64,000 nucleotides of DNA from an uncultured Prevotella sp. (GCA_900770395.1 CAAGKM010000030.1:434001-498000); one strand, 5' to 3'; shown: positions 17,321-25,628, counted from the first letter of the stretch. A program made the numbers and translations. Notes: generated from the letters alone by a model not told the origin.

Positions 17321-18175
17321 TTAATTTTCCGGCTGAAAATCCTTGATGATGTTTAATGCTTTCAGTGCGGCAGGGAAGCCGATATAAGGCATACACTGGA
17401 TGACGGCAGCCGTCACTCTCTCCTTACTGTTGCCGGCCCTCAGATTGGCGCGAAGATGTGCGTGAAGCTGCGGCTCAGCTCCGATTACGGTCAGAACGCA
17501 GTAAGTCAGCAATTCGCGAGTCTGCGTATCGAGACCGCTTCGTGTCTGAAAATCGCCGAAATGAACCTCCGTCAGAAAGCGCGCAACCTTTTCACCCATG
17601 CCGCCGGGTACGTCCTTCAATGCCTCTTTCATCCGGTCTCCGTAAAGCGGATATTGGATTTCATGCCCTTTCTCGTAACGGTTCCCTTCCGTAACGGTTG
17701 CCTGTGTTTCAAGCGGCACTTTAATTCCGCGCTCCGTGAAGGCTTCATTAACCGCAGTCATCGCATTAAGGACTTTTGGGAAGCCGATGATGGGAGCGCA
17801 CTGGTAAACTGCCTCGCGCAACTCTATGGGAGTGACCCCGACATTGAGGGCGGCTCCGGCATGTCCTTTCAGTTGGGGTAATTGCTGCATGGTGGCGAGG
17901 CATACGCAGGTAATCATCTCACGTGTCTTGATGTCCAAATCTCCTGTGCGGAACACCTCTCCGAAAATATATTTTTGGAGAATATCCATAATTTCCGGGT
18001 CTGTACCGCCTCCATTAAGTGCCTCACCGCCGAACAAAACCTTAAAGTTTTCCTTGCACAATTCTATCCTGTCCATCGTATTCTCTTTTTTTATGTCATT
18101 CTCTGCCGTTTGTGCTGTAGCCGAAGCAAATCCGAAGACGGAGAGAACTATGATTGCCAATATGTTTTTTCTCAT
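17321..18175 (-). CDS. Exported tandem carboxymuconolactone decarboxylase-like protein
   Basis: 284 residues with a signal peptide (ASATAQ near residue 22). Two CMD/AhpD-like domains follow: around residues 75-135 (TREMITCVCLATMQQLPQLK, GHAGAALNVG) and 200-265 (TRELLTYCVLTVIGAEPQLH, HLRANLRAG). CMD domains are helical and cover both decarboxylases and peroxidase-type AhpD proteins that use a CxxC pair; here the first domain has C-V-C and the second lacks the pair, so AhpD-type redox activity is doubtful. The gene is near the end of the redox cluster. Confidence 0.83.
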   Translation of the reverse strand: MRKNILAIIVLSVFGFASATAQTAENDIKKENTMDRIELCKENFKVLFGGEALNGGGTDPEIMDILQKYIFGEVFRTGDLDIKTREMITCVCLATMQQLPQLKGHAGAALNVGVTPIELREAVYQCAPIIGFPKVLNAMTAVNEAFTERGIKVPLETQATVTEGNRYEKGHEIQYPLYGDRMKEALKDVPGGMGEKVARFLTEVHFGDFQTRSGLDTQTRELLTYCVLTVIGAEPQLHAHLRANLRAGNSKERVTAAVIQCMPYIGFPAALKALNIIKDFQPEN

Positions 18176-18198
18176 TTCGATTGTAATTTTTTGGATTA

Positions 18199-19041
18199 TT
18201 ATTCTGTTACTGCCCGAACGGAATGACCGATATAGCGGCGGGTATTGCGGTTCCCGAATTGCTCTTTTGAATAGAAATAAAGATAATAAGCGAAATCAGA
18301 ATCCGATGGATATAATGTTCCCGTCCAATAGCAGCCGCGCTGTCTGACCTGATTGGATATTTTGTCACCTGTTCTCGATGCTCCTGCCGGGAAAAATATC
18401 GAGTTTCCGTTAGGACCTGTTGCCCTGCGTCCGTTTATACCATTCAACTCCGTCCATTCCCAAGTGCAGTTGTCAACCAATTCCTGCACCTCTTCCTGTG
18501 TAGGCATCCTCCAATTTTCGCCCCACTGCACGTAAGCAATATCGTATTCGGTGCCACAGATGTTTTCAGGAGGAGTATCTGAGGGATAATCATTGAAATC
18601 CGTAGTTTGTTTTTCTCCGGTCGGGTCTGCCCATCCATATAGTCCGCCGTATTCTTCAGGAGTTGCGGCTCCGATGTTCCAAGCAGCCCATTTTACGCTC
18701 AAACCTAAATCCACGGCTTCGGCAATACTTACCGTATTGGCCTCAAATTGTGCTTGTAGGCTTACATCGTGAGCAGGCATTCTGAACGAGTATATAGATT
18801 CAGATGAAACCATTTCTTCGGCTTCATACCATCCGGCAAATATATAGCCGTCATCTGCCGTAGCGGTCACGGTCACTTCTTCCTCCGGAATATAAGTTGA
18901 CTTTTCCGTGGTTACCGTACCACCTTCTGTAGAGGAAATGGTAAGTGTGTAAGAAACCGGTTCATTAACATCATCACTACAAGAGCAGAGACAAAAAAGG
19001 ACTACAAGTAATGCGAATATCGTTATCTTCAAATTTTTCAT
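18199..19041 (-). CDS. Lipoprotein with repeat domain and FSMP-type C-terminal domain
   Basis: 280 residues. The lipoprotein signal ends in a Leu-rich stretch and CSCSDD (lipidated Cys near residue 20). Residues 30-95 form a bacterial repeat (InlB/Listeria-like) module, recognisable by EGGTVTTEKSTYIPEEEVTVTA...GYIFAGWY. The rest (about 105-280) is the Fibrobacter succinogenes major paralogous domain: VDLGLSVKWAAWNIGA, GGLYGWAD, WRMPTQEEVQELVDNC, GRRATGPNGNSIFFPA, and a final HSVRAV. Such proteins are usually surface-exposed and adhesive or of unknown role. An enzyme cluster is an odd place for one, though it might anchor or scaffold the exported enzymes. Confidence 0.8.
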   Translation of the reverse strand: MKNLKITIFALLVVLFCLCSCSDDVNEPVSYTLTISSTEGGTVTTEKSTYIPEEEVTVTATADDGYIFAGWYEAEEMVSSESIYSFRMPAHDVSLQAQFEANTVSIAEAVDLGLSVKWAAWNIGAATPEEYGGLYGWADPTGEKQTTDFNDYPSDTPPENICGTEYDIAYVQWGENWRMPTQEEVQELVDNCTWEWTELNGINGRRATGPNGNSIFFPAGASRTGDKISNQVRQRGCYWTGTLYPSDSDFAYYLYFYSKEQFGNRNTRRYIGHSVRAVTE

Positions 19042-19052
19042 CTTTGATTATT

Positions 19053-20066
19053 TTATTCATTAAACAACTCACGGGCATTCTCGGAAAAGAACCGCTCCGT
19101 GTATGGAGCCAACTCCTTGTCGGCGGCAAACTGTTCACGCATCCGTTTCAGATTCCCCTGCAACACATTGTCCGGCATATACGGATAATCCGAGCCGTAG
19201 AGAATATGTTCAGGAGTGGTGATGGTCAGCATCATCTTCACGATTTCAGGACTTGCACCTCCGGCAAGGTCATAATACAGACGCGAAAGGTTAGCCTCCC
19301 AGTCAATCTGCCCCATAAACCCTTTGGCAAGCATTGCCGGGTGAACGGCTTTCATACGGGGTATAGCCATAGGTAGAAATGATCCGCAATGCGGTACAAC
19401 GACTTTGACATTGGGATTCTGCGCCAACACATTGCGAGAAATCATATTGATGACCGCACGGGTTGTTTCAGCCGGATATTCATAGACTGCAAGCGGAGCG
19501 GTGGCAATGATACCGTCATTGACCGGAGTGGGCTTGTGCGGATGGATGATAATGACTGCATTTCTGTCGTTCAGCACCTTCATCAACGGGTCAAGCGCCT
19601 TGTCACCGAGATATTGCCCCCGGCTGTTTGTCGCCAGTTTCACTCCGTCCGCTCCCAATGTATCGAGCGCATAAACAGCTTCCTCTATGGCCGCATTGAC
19701 ATCCGGCAGGGGCAACGCAGCGCAGAACTTGAATTTCCCCGGATACTCCTTCTTCAAACGGGCGCAATACTCATTGTATTCACGGATAACCCGTCTGCTT
19801 TCCTCCGTATCCCCAAACCACGGCTGAGGAGCGGGCATAGTCAGCACCGAACATTCTATCCCGGCATTCTGCATAAAAGCGATATGCGATTCCACATTCC
19901 AAGCCGGCAACGGGAATGTCTCCTCCATTGCGGCATCGTGTTTTTCCAGCACAGCCATATATTCGGGCAGGATGTTATGGCAATGCACATCAATGGTCTG
20001 CCCGAATACCGAAGGGCTGATGAAGAGAGCGGACATAGCCATTAGCAAAATCAGTTTTCTTCTCAT
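19053..20066 (-). CDS. Exported amidohydrolase of the ACMSD type
   Basis: 337 residues with a signal peptide (ISPSVFGQ, residue 23). The metal-dependent amidohydrolase-2 motifs are in order: HCH in IDVHCHNILPEY near residue 27, HPH in VIIIHPHKPTPVN, His in VVVPHCGSFLPM, and Asp in LYGSDYPYMPDN near 290. Family members include 2-amino-3-carboxymuconate-6-semialdehyde decarboxylase and related decarboxylases of aromatic ring-cleavage products. Together with the CMD-like protein and the tautomerase this suggests aromatic or quinoid substrates, but the periplasmic location and exact substrate are inferred. Confidence 0.83.
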   Translation of the reverse strand: MRRKLILLMAMSALFISPSVFGQTIDVHCHNILPEYMAVLEKHDAAMEETFPLPAWNVESHIAFMQNAGIECSVLTMPAPQPWFGDTEESRRVIREYNEYCARLKKEYPGKFKFCAALPLPDVNAAIEEAVYALDTLGADGVKLATNSRGQYLGDKALDPLMKVLNDRNAVIIIHPHKPTPVNDGIIATAPLAVYEYPAETTRAVINMISRNVLAQNPNVKVVVPHCGSFLPMAIPRMKAVHPAMLAKGFMGQIDWEANLSRLYYDLAGGASPEIVKMMLTITTPEHILYGSDYPYMPDNVLQGNLKRMREQFAADKELAPYTERFFSENARELFNE

Positions 20067-20072
20067 ATCGGA

Positions 20073-20564
20073 TTATTTACCGCTGTTAATAGTTTCAAGC
20101 CACTCCGAAAACTGCCTTTCAGACAAAGGTCTGTTCAGCAATTTTCCGGAACACCAGTCTATTTCAGGATAGGCTTTGCGCAGATTTTTCTCACAGTTGG
20201 CAATGCCGCTGCCGCCCGAAGTGGCAAACGGTACCACTTTCTTACCTGCAAGGTTGTGGCTTTCAATGAACGTGTTGATGATAGTCGGTGCGATGTACCA
20301 CCATACGGGGAAACCGATGAACACCACATCATACTTCTCCATACCGGACACCCGCCCAGCAATGGCAGGACGGGAAGTCACATCACGCATCTCCACGGAA
20401 CTACGGCTCTGGCGATTATTCCAGTTCAAGTCTGCATCCGTGTAGGGTTGCTCCGGTACTATTTCATGTAAATCGGCGTTAGCCACGGCCGCCAGTTCAC
20501 GGGCAGCCTCCCTTGTCGTACCGCTACAAGAGAAATAGGCGACCAATATTTTTTTACTACTCAT
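20073..20564 (-). CDS. Flavodoxin (cytosolic)
   Basis: 163 residues. The start is placed at the ATG at 20562-20564, because the fold begins with SSKKILVAYFSCSGTTREAA; 13 upstream codons are open but overlap the next gene. The FMN phosphate loop is SCSGTTREAARELA, the isoalloxazine-contacting region is IGFPVWWYIAPTIINTFIES, and KKVVPFATSGGSGIANCEKN is the third loop. This is the long-chain flavodoxin type common in Bacteroidales (flavodoxin_4). No signal peptide. It lies 6 bp before the amidohydrolase gene, so they are co-transcribed. Confidence 0.88.
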   Translation of the reverse strand: MSSKKILVAYFSCSGTTREAARELAAVANADLHEIVPEQPYTDADLNWNNRQSRSSVEMRDVTSRPAIAGRVSGMEKYDVVFIGFPVWWYIAPTIINTFIESHNLAGKKVVPFATSGGSGIANCEKNLRKAYPEIDWCSGKLLNRPLSERQFSEWLETINSGK

Positions 20565-20581
20565 GTCGTTCTTCTTTATAA

Positions 20582-21526
20582 TTACACCATAGGCATTTCC
20601 CAAGAGCCTCTTGTATCGACTCCGGTACTCTCTGCCGCATTTTCCAGAGTGTTCATCTCCTCCTCAGTCAGCGTCACCTTTATAGCTTCCAACGCATCCT
20701 GAACCTGAACAGGCTTAGTCACGCCGATAATCGGGGTCGTGCCTTTGCCAATCGCCCAAGCCAAGGCAACCTGTGCCGGTGTGATGCCGTATTTCTCGCC
20801 GACAGTACGCATAACGGCAATGAGTTTTTCAATCTGAGGCAACAACGGATTATAGGTGTCACCACGTTGGCTTCCGGCAGGCAGCGGGTGGGCGGTGTCA
20901 TATTTTCCGCTTAACGCGCCTTGCTCCAGCACCATGTAAGCCCAGAAGTCAATGCCGTTTTCCTTGCAATAGTCAAGGATGCCGGCTTTCTCCGATGAAC
21001 GGTAAAGGAGGCTGAAGTGATTCTGCACTGCGGAGATATGCACACCCTCTTTGGAAAGGATTTCTTCAGCACGCTTGATCTGTGTAAGGTTGTGGTTGGA
21101 GACGCCTACACGTCTTACCTTGCCGCTTTTCACGAGGTCGGCGAGGAACGGAGTCCATTTCTCCACATCAGCAGGATTGTGAATCCAGTAAATGTCGATA
21201 TAGTCTGTGCCGAATCGTTCGAGGCTGCCGTTGAGCATATCTTCCACGGGATTGGCAGACTCACCGGCAATCTGAGGAGTGAACTTCGTTGAGATAAGCA
21301 CATCCTCGCGATTGCACTCTTTGGTAAATGCGGCGAGTACGTTTTCCGAAGCGCCCATGCCGTACACCACGGCTGAATCCCACAGGTTCAGCCCTCCGGC
21401 CATTGCCGCATCGAATACGGGCTTCAGTTCATTCACGCCGAGGTTGTTCCCGAATACCTGATCGCCTCCGGCGAATCCTGCGCCCCACGACCATGTGCCT
21501 AATGCTATTGACGGTTGATTTTTCAT
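20582..21526 (-). CDS. Aldo/keto reductase
   Basis: 314 residues, a typical (beta/alpha)8 AKR length. The catalytic tetrad is visible: Asp in NLWDSAVVYG, Tyr four residues later, Lys in LISTKFTP and His in IYWIHNPADVEKW. The NADPH-binding end reads ALAWAIGKGTTPIIGVTKPVQ. The enzyme would reduce aldehydes or ketones, such as products of quinone or lipid oxidation, in the cytosol. It stands between two flavodoxin-fold genes in the cluster. Confidence 0.92.
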   Translation of the reverse strand: MKNQPSIALGTWSWGAGFAGGDQVFGNNLGVNELKPVFDAAMAGGLNLWDSAVVYGMGASENVLAAFTKECNREDVLISTKFTPQIAGESANPVEDMLNGSLERFGTDYIDIYWIHNPADVEKWTPFLADLVKSGKVRRVGVSNHNLTQIKRAEEILSKEGVHISAVQNHFSLLYRSSEKAGILDYCKENGIDFWAYMVLEQGALSGKYDTAHPLPAGSQRGDTYNPLLPQIEKLIAVMRTVGEKYGITPAQVALAWAIGKGTTPIIGVTKPVQVQDALEAIKVTLTEEEMNTLENAAESTGVDTRGSWEMPMV

Positions 21527-21572
21527 TTTTGTTTCTCCTTATTGATTTTATTGTTATTCTGATTTTGATTGT

Positions 21573-22211
21573 TTAACGTATGAAATTCGTCATAGTATGC
21601 TGTTCATGCACCGGGAACTCTATGCCGTGTTCACGCCCTGTTGCGATGCACTTCAGCAACCATGCCATGTTTCTTGCAAGTGTGCGCATGGTCTGTAGCC
21701 CCTCAACATCCCGGCGGATTTCATCCGGTGTATTCCCGTGGACTACGTTCCAGTATTGCGACGGTACGATAGGCATATTGCAGTCGGTCATATATTTGTT
21801 CATCTGATCAAGTGCAGCCGTTGCACCGCTACGGCGACAAGTTGCTATTGCAGCGGCAGGTTTCCCGGCAAAGTGGTCGCCATTGTACTCGTCAATCAGA
21901 AACACCCTGTCAAGGAACGAGGTCACGGCACCGCTTGCAGCCGCATAGTGTACGGGAGTGCCGAACACGAAACCGTCATACTCATCCATTATCTTCACGA
22001 ACTCGTTGACTTTGTCGTTTCGGAAGCAGCTACGCTTACCCACGCACGCCCCACAGCCGATACATCCGGCTAACGGCTGATTGCCAACCCAGAATATCGT
22101 CGATTCGATTCCCTCGCTTTTGAGCGTGTCGGCAATTTCCGACAAAGCGGTGTGAACACATCCGTCCTTGTGAGGGCTTCCGTTTACCAATAATACTTTC
22201 AATGTGTTCAT
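21573..22211 (-). CDS. NAD(P)H-dependent FMN reductase / iron-sulfur flavoprotein-like
   Basis: 212 residues. The start MNTLKVLLVNGSPHKDGCVHTALSEI gives the flavodoxin-like phosphate loop, followed by CIGCGACVGKRSCFRNDKV (three-Cys cluster like those of iron-sulfur flavoproteins), FGTPVHYAAASGAVTSFLDR and CRRSGATAALDQMNKY. The protein is cytosolic. It differs clearly from the other flavodoxin-fold proteins of the cluster, so these are not recent duplicates. Confidence 0.87.
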   Translation of the reverse strand: MNTLKVLLVNGSPHKDGCVHTALSEIADTLKSEGIESTIFWVGNQPLAGCIGCGACVGKRSCFRNDKVNEFVKIMDEYDGFVFGTPVHYAAASGAVTSFLDRVFLIDEYNGDHFAGKPAAAIATCRRSGATAALDQMNKYMTDCNMPIVPSQYWNVVHGNTPDEIRRDVEGLQTMRTLARNMAWLLKCIATGREHGIEFPVHEQHTMTNFIR

Positions 22212-22224
22212 ATTCTTGGCCTTG

Positions 22225-22413
22225 TCATTTGTTCATATCAGGCAGGAGGACACCTCCGACTCCCACGTTCTCAGGTTCGTTCTCCTTGATGAAGACGAAG
22301 ATTACATTTTCGGGAAGCCCGGTAATGCGTGATGTCGATTCAGTGACTTCTTTGACCAACTGAGCTTTCTTCTCCTTGCTCATCTTGACCAGTTCCATTG
22401 TTATTGAAGGCAT
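22225..22413 (-). CDS. 4-oxalocrotonate tautomerase family protein
   Basis: 62 residues beginning MPSITMELVKMSKEKKAQLV. Removal of Met exposes Pro1, the general base of the family, and the length fits the short tautomerases. Arg11 of classical 4-OT is not obvious here (Lys and Met at the matching place), so the substrate may differ. Tautomerases of this kind convert enol and keto forms of unsaturated oxo acids from aromatic breakdown. It lies 13 bp upstream of the FMN reductase gene. Confidence 0.87.
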   Translation of the reverse strand: MPSITMELVKMSKEKKAQLVKEVTESTSRITGLPENVIFVFIKENEPENVGVGGVLLPDMNK

Positions 22414-22447
22414 GATATTTTCTTTTTTTCAGGTTAAACGATTTGTG

Positions 22448-23011
22448 TTACAGGTTCTCTTCACGGAATTTCTTGCCGAATGAAGTGCATTTGCCTATCA
22501 TCTCGCCGGTACGCAGGTAAGAATAGGTGGGCATCTCGAAGAGGACGGGCTTCAGTTTGTTGTAGTCCACCTTACCGGCCTCGTTGAGCATATCTTCCTC
22601 GACGTATGTGTTGGATATCTTGCAGATGAAGTTGTCGAAAGTCTCCGTTTCATAGTTCTCCACGGCTTCACACTCCATAATCAAAGGGCTGTCCTCTATT
22701 ACGGGAGTGCCGGCTTCTCCGGGATGCCATGCGAAAACCTGCGACTTGTCAACTTTTGCACCGCTTGTAATACCTACATAGTCAGCACGGGGAAGCAGAG
22801 CTTCATCAACAATGTTCACGGAAAGATGCCCGGTCATTCTAACACCAAGGTTCGTGTGATGTGCTTTGTGCAGACTGACAAGAATGCGATCGTGCCCGAT
22901 GATGCCTATATGACCGGCAAGCAACCAGGTCGGCTTGTCATCTATCATTGTCCCCACAACAACTGCCGGTGTGGGATAAAGGGCTAATACAGATCCGATG
23001 TTCTTTTTCAT
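22448..23011 (-). CDS. Flavin reductase family protein (FMN-binding split barrel)
   Basis: 187 residues from the ATG at 23009-23011; a longer frame exists upstream but the fold starts at MKKNIGSVLALYPTPAVVVG. Typical features are WLLAGHIGIIGHDRILVSLH and NIVDEALLPRADYVG, with a C-terminal segment containing TYSYLRTGEMIGKC. Members reduce FMN with NAD(P)H or bind flavin for a partner enzyme. A promoter box and a pair of predicted AraC operators lie just upstream (23048-23114), so this gene can start its own transcript inside the cluster. Confidence 0.87.
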   Translation of the reverse strand: MKKNIGSVLALYPTPAVVVGTMIDDKPTWLLAGHIGIIGHDRILVSLHKAHHTNLGVRMTGHLSVNIVDEALLPRADYVGITSGAKVDKSQVFAWHPGEAGTPVIEDSPLIMECEAVENYETETFDNFICKISNTYVEEDMLNEAGKVDYNKLKPVLFEMPTYSYLRTGEMIGKCTSFGKKFREENL

Positions 23012-23047
23012 TTTTCTTGAAGTATTATGCTGTTTATAAATCTGTTG

Positions 23048-23114
23048 CAAAGATAGCGTGCTTGCTGCAAATAGACTGTATCCGTATTACGGACGATAGT
23101 AACTGCATTACGGT
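23048..23114 (-). promoter_or_regulatory. Internal cluster promoter with paired AraC-type operators
   Basis: On the minus strand TATCTTTG (23048-23055) is a -7 box, 37 bp before the flavin reductase start. Two direct repeats follow upstream: ATTACGGA at 23086-23093 and ATTACGGT at 23107-23114, exactly 21 bp apart. The near operator begins 31 bp from the -7 box, the same as at the main cluster promoter. Confidence 0.7.
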
Positions 23115-23130
23115 ATCTTCTGCGCGTGTG

Positions 23131-23619
23131 TTATTTTACCGCTTCGGAATATTCCTCATCCGTTACAGGATTGAGCCAGGTATTCTTGTTGGTCTGCGGA
23201 TTACATTCGATAGCCAGATGTGAGAACCAGCTGTCGGGAGTCGCCCCGTGCCAATGCACTACGTCAGGTGCTATTTCGACCACATCACCGGCTTTAAGCC
23301 GTCTTGCGGGCTTGCCCTTTTCCTGATAATAACCCTCGCCACCGACACATACAAGAATCTGTCCGCCTGTATGACTGTGCCAGTTGTTGCGGCATCTCGG
23401 CTCGAACGTCACATTCGATACAGGCACATTCAGTTCCTTCATAGAAGTCAGCGGGGCCAGCCATGAGCGGCCGCTGAAATATTGCTCGTATGCGACATTC
23501 GGTTTGCCTGTGGGGAATGCGCTGATTTCCGGTACTTCTGTTTCCATATTCTTATTGCTGTTACAGCCGGCAGCCAGTATAACAATCGCTGCGGAGGCCA
23601 ATAGTTTTGAGATTCTCAT
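23131..23619 (-). CDS. Cupin-domain lipoprotein
   Basis: 162 residues. The lipobox LAAGC places the lipidated Cys at residue 19. The cupin barrel has motif 1 as WHSHTGGQILVCVGGEG (two metal His) and motif 2 as LKAGDVVEIAPDVVHWHG (further His). The segment around SWLAPLTS and VTFEPRCRNNWHSH is characteristic of small Bacteroidales cupins related to carboxymuconolactone-decarboxylase companions. The protein would be held in the periplasm or at the surface; a metal-dependent isomerase or dioxygenase role is possible. Confidence 0.85.
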   Translation of the reverse strand: MRISKLLASAAIVILAAGCNSNKNMETEVPEISAFPTGKPNVAYEQYFSGRSWLAPLTSMKELNVPVSNVTFEPRCRNNWHSHTGGQILVCVGGEGYYQEKGKPARRLKAGDVVEIAPDVVHWHGATPDSWFSHLAIECNPQTNKNTWLNPVTDEEYSEAVK

Positions 23620-23644
23620 ATTGTGAGTTGATGTGTTAATTCAA

Positions 23645-24448
23645 TTAGCGGTTTATCATTATTTTCTTTGATACCGTATGTGTGCCGGAACTGACCTGCG
23701 CCAGATAGATGCCTGATGTAAGTGCGGAGGTTTCAATTAAGTTTCGGGATGATTCCAACACCTTGCTGCCGGAAAGGTTGTAGAGCGCAACTCTATCAAA
23801 CTCACCATCTATATAAATCGTGCCGGATGCGACATTGATATTCACGTCTTTGTCACTCACAACAGATTCTACGGCACTTGCAAGCGTATTGTAGTCAATC
23901 TGCTCCAACCAGTTGGCAATTAAAGAATGACTGTTGGATGTTTGAGCGGAACGAATCCAAAGACTTGGTGTTACGAAGTCTCCATTCGGTATAAGACGGT
24001 GTGCATCGGCTTCCACTCCGCTTATCCCACTGCTCGCGCTCGAAACGATAAGTCCTATTTTCTTGCCTGCCATTTTTGCCCCGTTATGGAAAAGGAATGT
24101 CTGCATCGGCGCGGCCATATTGCTCCACCATAACGGTGCGGCCACAATTACCATATCATACTCATCGAAATTCACATCCACCGGCTTGATTCTGGGATAG
24201 GAAGCCGCATCATCGGGATTGTTGCGGATCGCCGAGATTAACGCGCTGCCAATGGCATAATTGTTGGCGGCATAGTCCAGCCCTTCTTCCGAGGGTTCTA
24301 TTCTGACCATATCCGCTCCCGTCTGCGCCTGCAAATCGGTCGCGATGGTGTGGACATTGTTTGTAAAGCTGTAGTAAACTATCAGCGTTTTCGCGTTGAT
24401 GGTGATTGCTGTAAGTGCAACGACCAATGTCAGGATTAACTTTTTCAT
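23645..24448 (-). CDS. Secreted flavodoxin with type IX C-terminal sorting domain
   Basis: 267 residues. A signal peptide (TAITINA, residue 19) is followed by a flavodoxin domain (about 20-180): TLIVYYSFTNNVHTIATDLQ is the phosphate loop, PLWWSNMAAPMQTFLFHNG the flavin-contacting segment and LIVSSASSGISGVEADAHR the third loop. After a linker, residues 205-267 match a type IX sorting domain: VALYNLSGSKVLESS, then TSALTSGIYLAQVSSGTHT and KKIMINR. If the domain works, the flavoprotein goes to the cell surface by way of PorU/PorV. First gene of the cargo cluster, divergent from araC. Confidence 0.85.
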   Translation of the reverse strand: MKKLILTLVVALTAITINAKTLIVYYSFTNNVHTIATDLQAQTGADMVRIEPSEEGLDYAANNYAIGSALISAIRNNPDDAASYPRIKPVDVNFDEYDMVIVAAPLWWSNMAAPMQTFLFHNGAKMAGKKIGLIVSSASSGISGVEADAHRLIPNGDFVTPSLWIRSAQTSNSHSLIANWLEQIDYNTLASAVESVVSDKDVNINVASGTIYIDGEFDRVALYNLSGSKVLESSRNLIETSALTSGIYLAQVSSGTHTVSKKIMINR

Positions 24449-24489
24449 TTTCGTAAACCTTTTTAATGTTGATACTTATTTTTCTGGTG

Positions 24490-24556
24490 CAAAGGTAAGG
24501 GACTTTATTGGTAATGGCTGTATCTGCATTACGGACAAGAGTGATTATATTACGGA
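24490..24556 (-). promoter_or_regulatory. Main cargo-cluster promoter with paired AraC-type operators
   Basis: The minus strand carries TACCTTTG (plus positions 24490-24497) 41 bp before the flavodoxin start. Upstream of it, ATTACGGA occurs at 24528-24535 and 24549-24556, 21 bp apart. The first copy begins 31 bp from the -7 box. The wider blocks also resemble those at 23071-23114 (both contain CTGTATC). Confidence 0.72.
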
Positions 24557-24622
24557 ATGTTATCGTCATACACAAATCTCTTACAACCAAGCGTGTATGC
24601 CATATATGAAATTTGTACGAAT

Positions 24623-24698
24623 CTTACGGATATTTGTAACTGTATTACGGATTTCATACTCTGCCATGCGTAATTCCCATCTAAAATAGCTACCTTTG
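24623..24698 (+). promoter_or_regulatory. araC promoter with paired operators
   Basis: TACCTTTG at 24691-24698 is 23 bp before the araC ATG. CTTACGGA (24623-24630) and ATTACGGA (24644-24651) form a third pair with 21 bp spacing. Here the motif points toward the promoter, opposite to the arrangement at the two cluster promoters, and ends 40 bp from the -7 box. Autoregulation is likely. Confidence 0.68.
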
Positions 24699-24721
24699 CA
24701 CAAAAAAATTGAAATGCTTTT

Positions 24722-25621
24722 ATGAAAGAGGTAATAAAGGTCAGCACAATCGACCAATATAATAAGCTGTTCGGGCTGGAAACCTTGCATCCGTTGGTTT
24801 CCGTTGTCGATTTGTCGAAAGCCCCGATATGGCCGGATCATTTTCGCTTCAATTATGGGGTATATTGCATCTATCTGAAAGATGCGAAATGCGGAACTAT
24901 CCGATACGGACGGCAGAACTACGATTATCAGGAAGGTAGCATTGTCGCCTTTGCTCCTGGACAAATCGCCAATGTCGATATGGAGCGGGGTATGAAACCG
25001 TCGGGTCTGGGCGTACTATTCCACCCGGATTTACTTCGTGGGACACCGCTTGGCAGAGAAATCGACAGGTATTCGTTCTTCTCATACGATGTGAACGAGG
25101 CACTGCACGTTTCGGAAAGAGAAAGGAAAATCCTCGTGGACTGTATTGACAAAATCGCTTATGAAATGGAACATTCGATAGACCAGCATAGCAAGCGGTT
25201 GATTGCAACAAATATCGAATTGTTCCTTGACTACTGTATGCGGTTTTATGACCGCCAGTTCATCACGCGCTCAGAAGTTCACCACGATGTACTTGTGAAA
25301 TTTGAGCGGCTGTTGGACGAGTATTTCAAAAACGAGCATTTACGCAAAAACGGTTTACCGCAAGTGCGATACTTTGCCGATAAAGTATGTCTTTCACCTA
25401 ATTATTTCGGAGACCTTATAAAGAAAGAAACCGGCATGACCGCTCAGGAATATATTCAAAACAAGATAATCAATGTTTCCAAAGACTGGGTCGCAAACAC
25501 TAATTTGACCGTCAGTCAGATAGCATACGAACTTGGATTCCAGTACTCCCAACATTTCAGCCGTGTCTTTAAGAAAAGCGTGGGATGCACGCCTTTGGAG
25601 TATAGGAGAGCACAGGCATAG
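24722..25621 (+). CDS. AraC-family transcriptional regulator of the redox cluster
   Basis: 299 residues. The N-terminal half (about 20-165) is a cupin-like sensing domain (GSIVAFAPGQIANVD near residue 75). The C-terminal 100 residues hold two helix-turn-helix motifs: VRYFADKVCLSPNYFGDLIK with ETGMTAQEYIQNK, then TVSQIAYELGFQYSQHFSRV and the signature FKKSVGCTPLEYRR. It is transcribed away from the cargo genes across a 273 bp region with predicted operators. The likely inducer is a substrate of the cluster, such as a quinone or electrophile. A terminator follows directly. Confidence 0.92.
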   Translation: MKEVIKVSTIDQYNKLFGLETLHPLVSVVDLSKAPIWPDHFRFNYGVYCIYLKDAKCGTIRYGRQNYDYQEGSIVAFAPGQIANVDMERGMKPSGLGVLFHPDLLRGTPLGREIDRYSFFSYDVNEALHVSERERKILVDCIDKIAYEMEHSIDQHSKRLIATNIELFLDYCMRFYDRQFITRSEVHHDVLVKFERLLDEYFKNEHLRKNGLPQVRYFADKVCLSPNYFGDLIKKETGMTAQEYIQNKIINVSKDWVANTNLTVSQIAYELGFQYSQHFSRVFKKSVGCTPLEYRRAQA

Positions 25622-25628
25622 GGGAACT

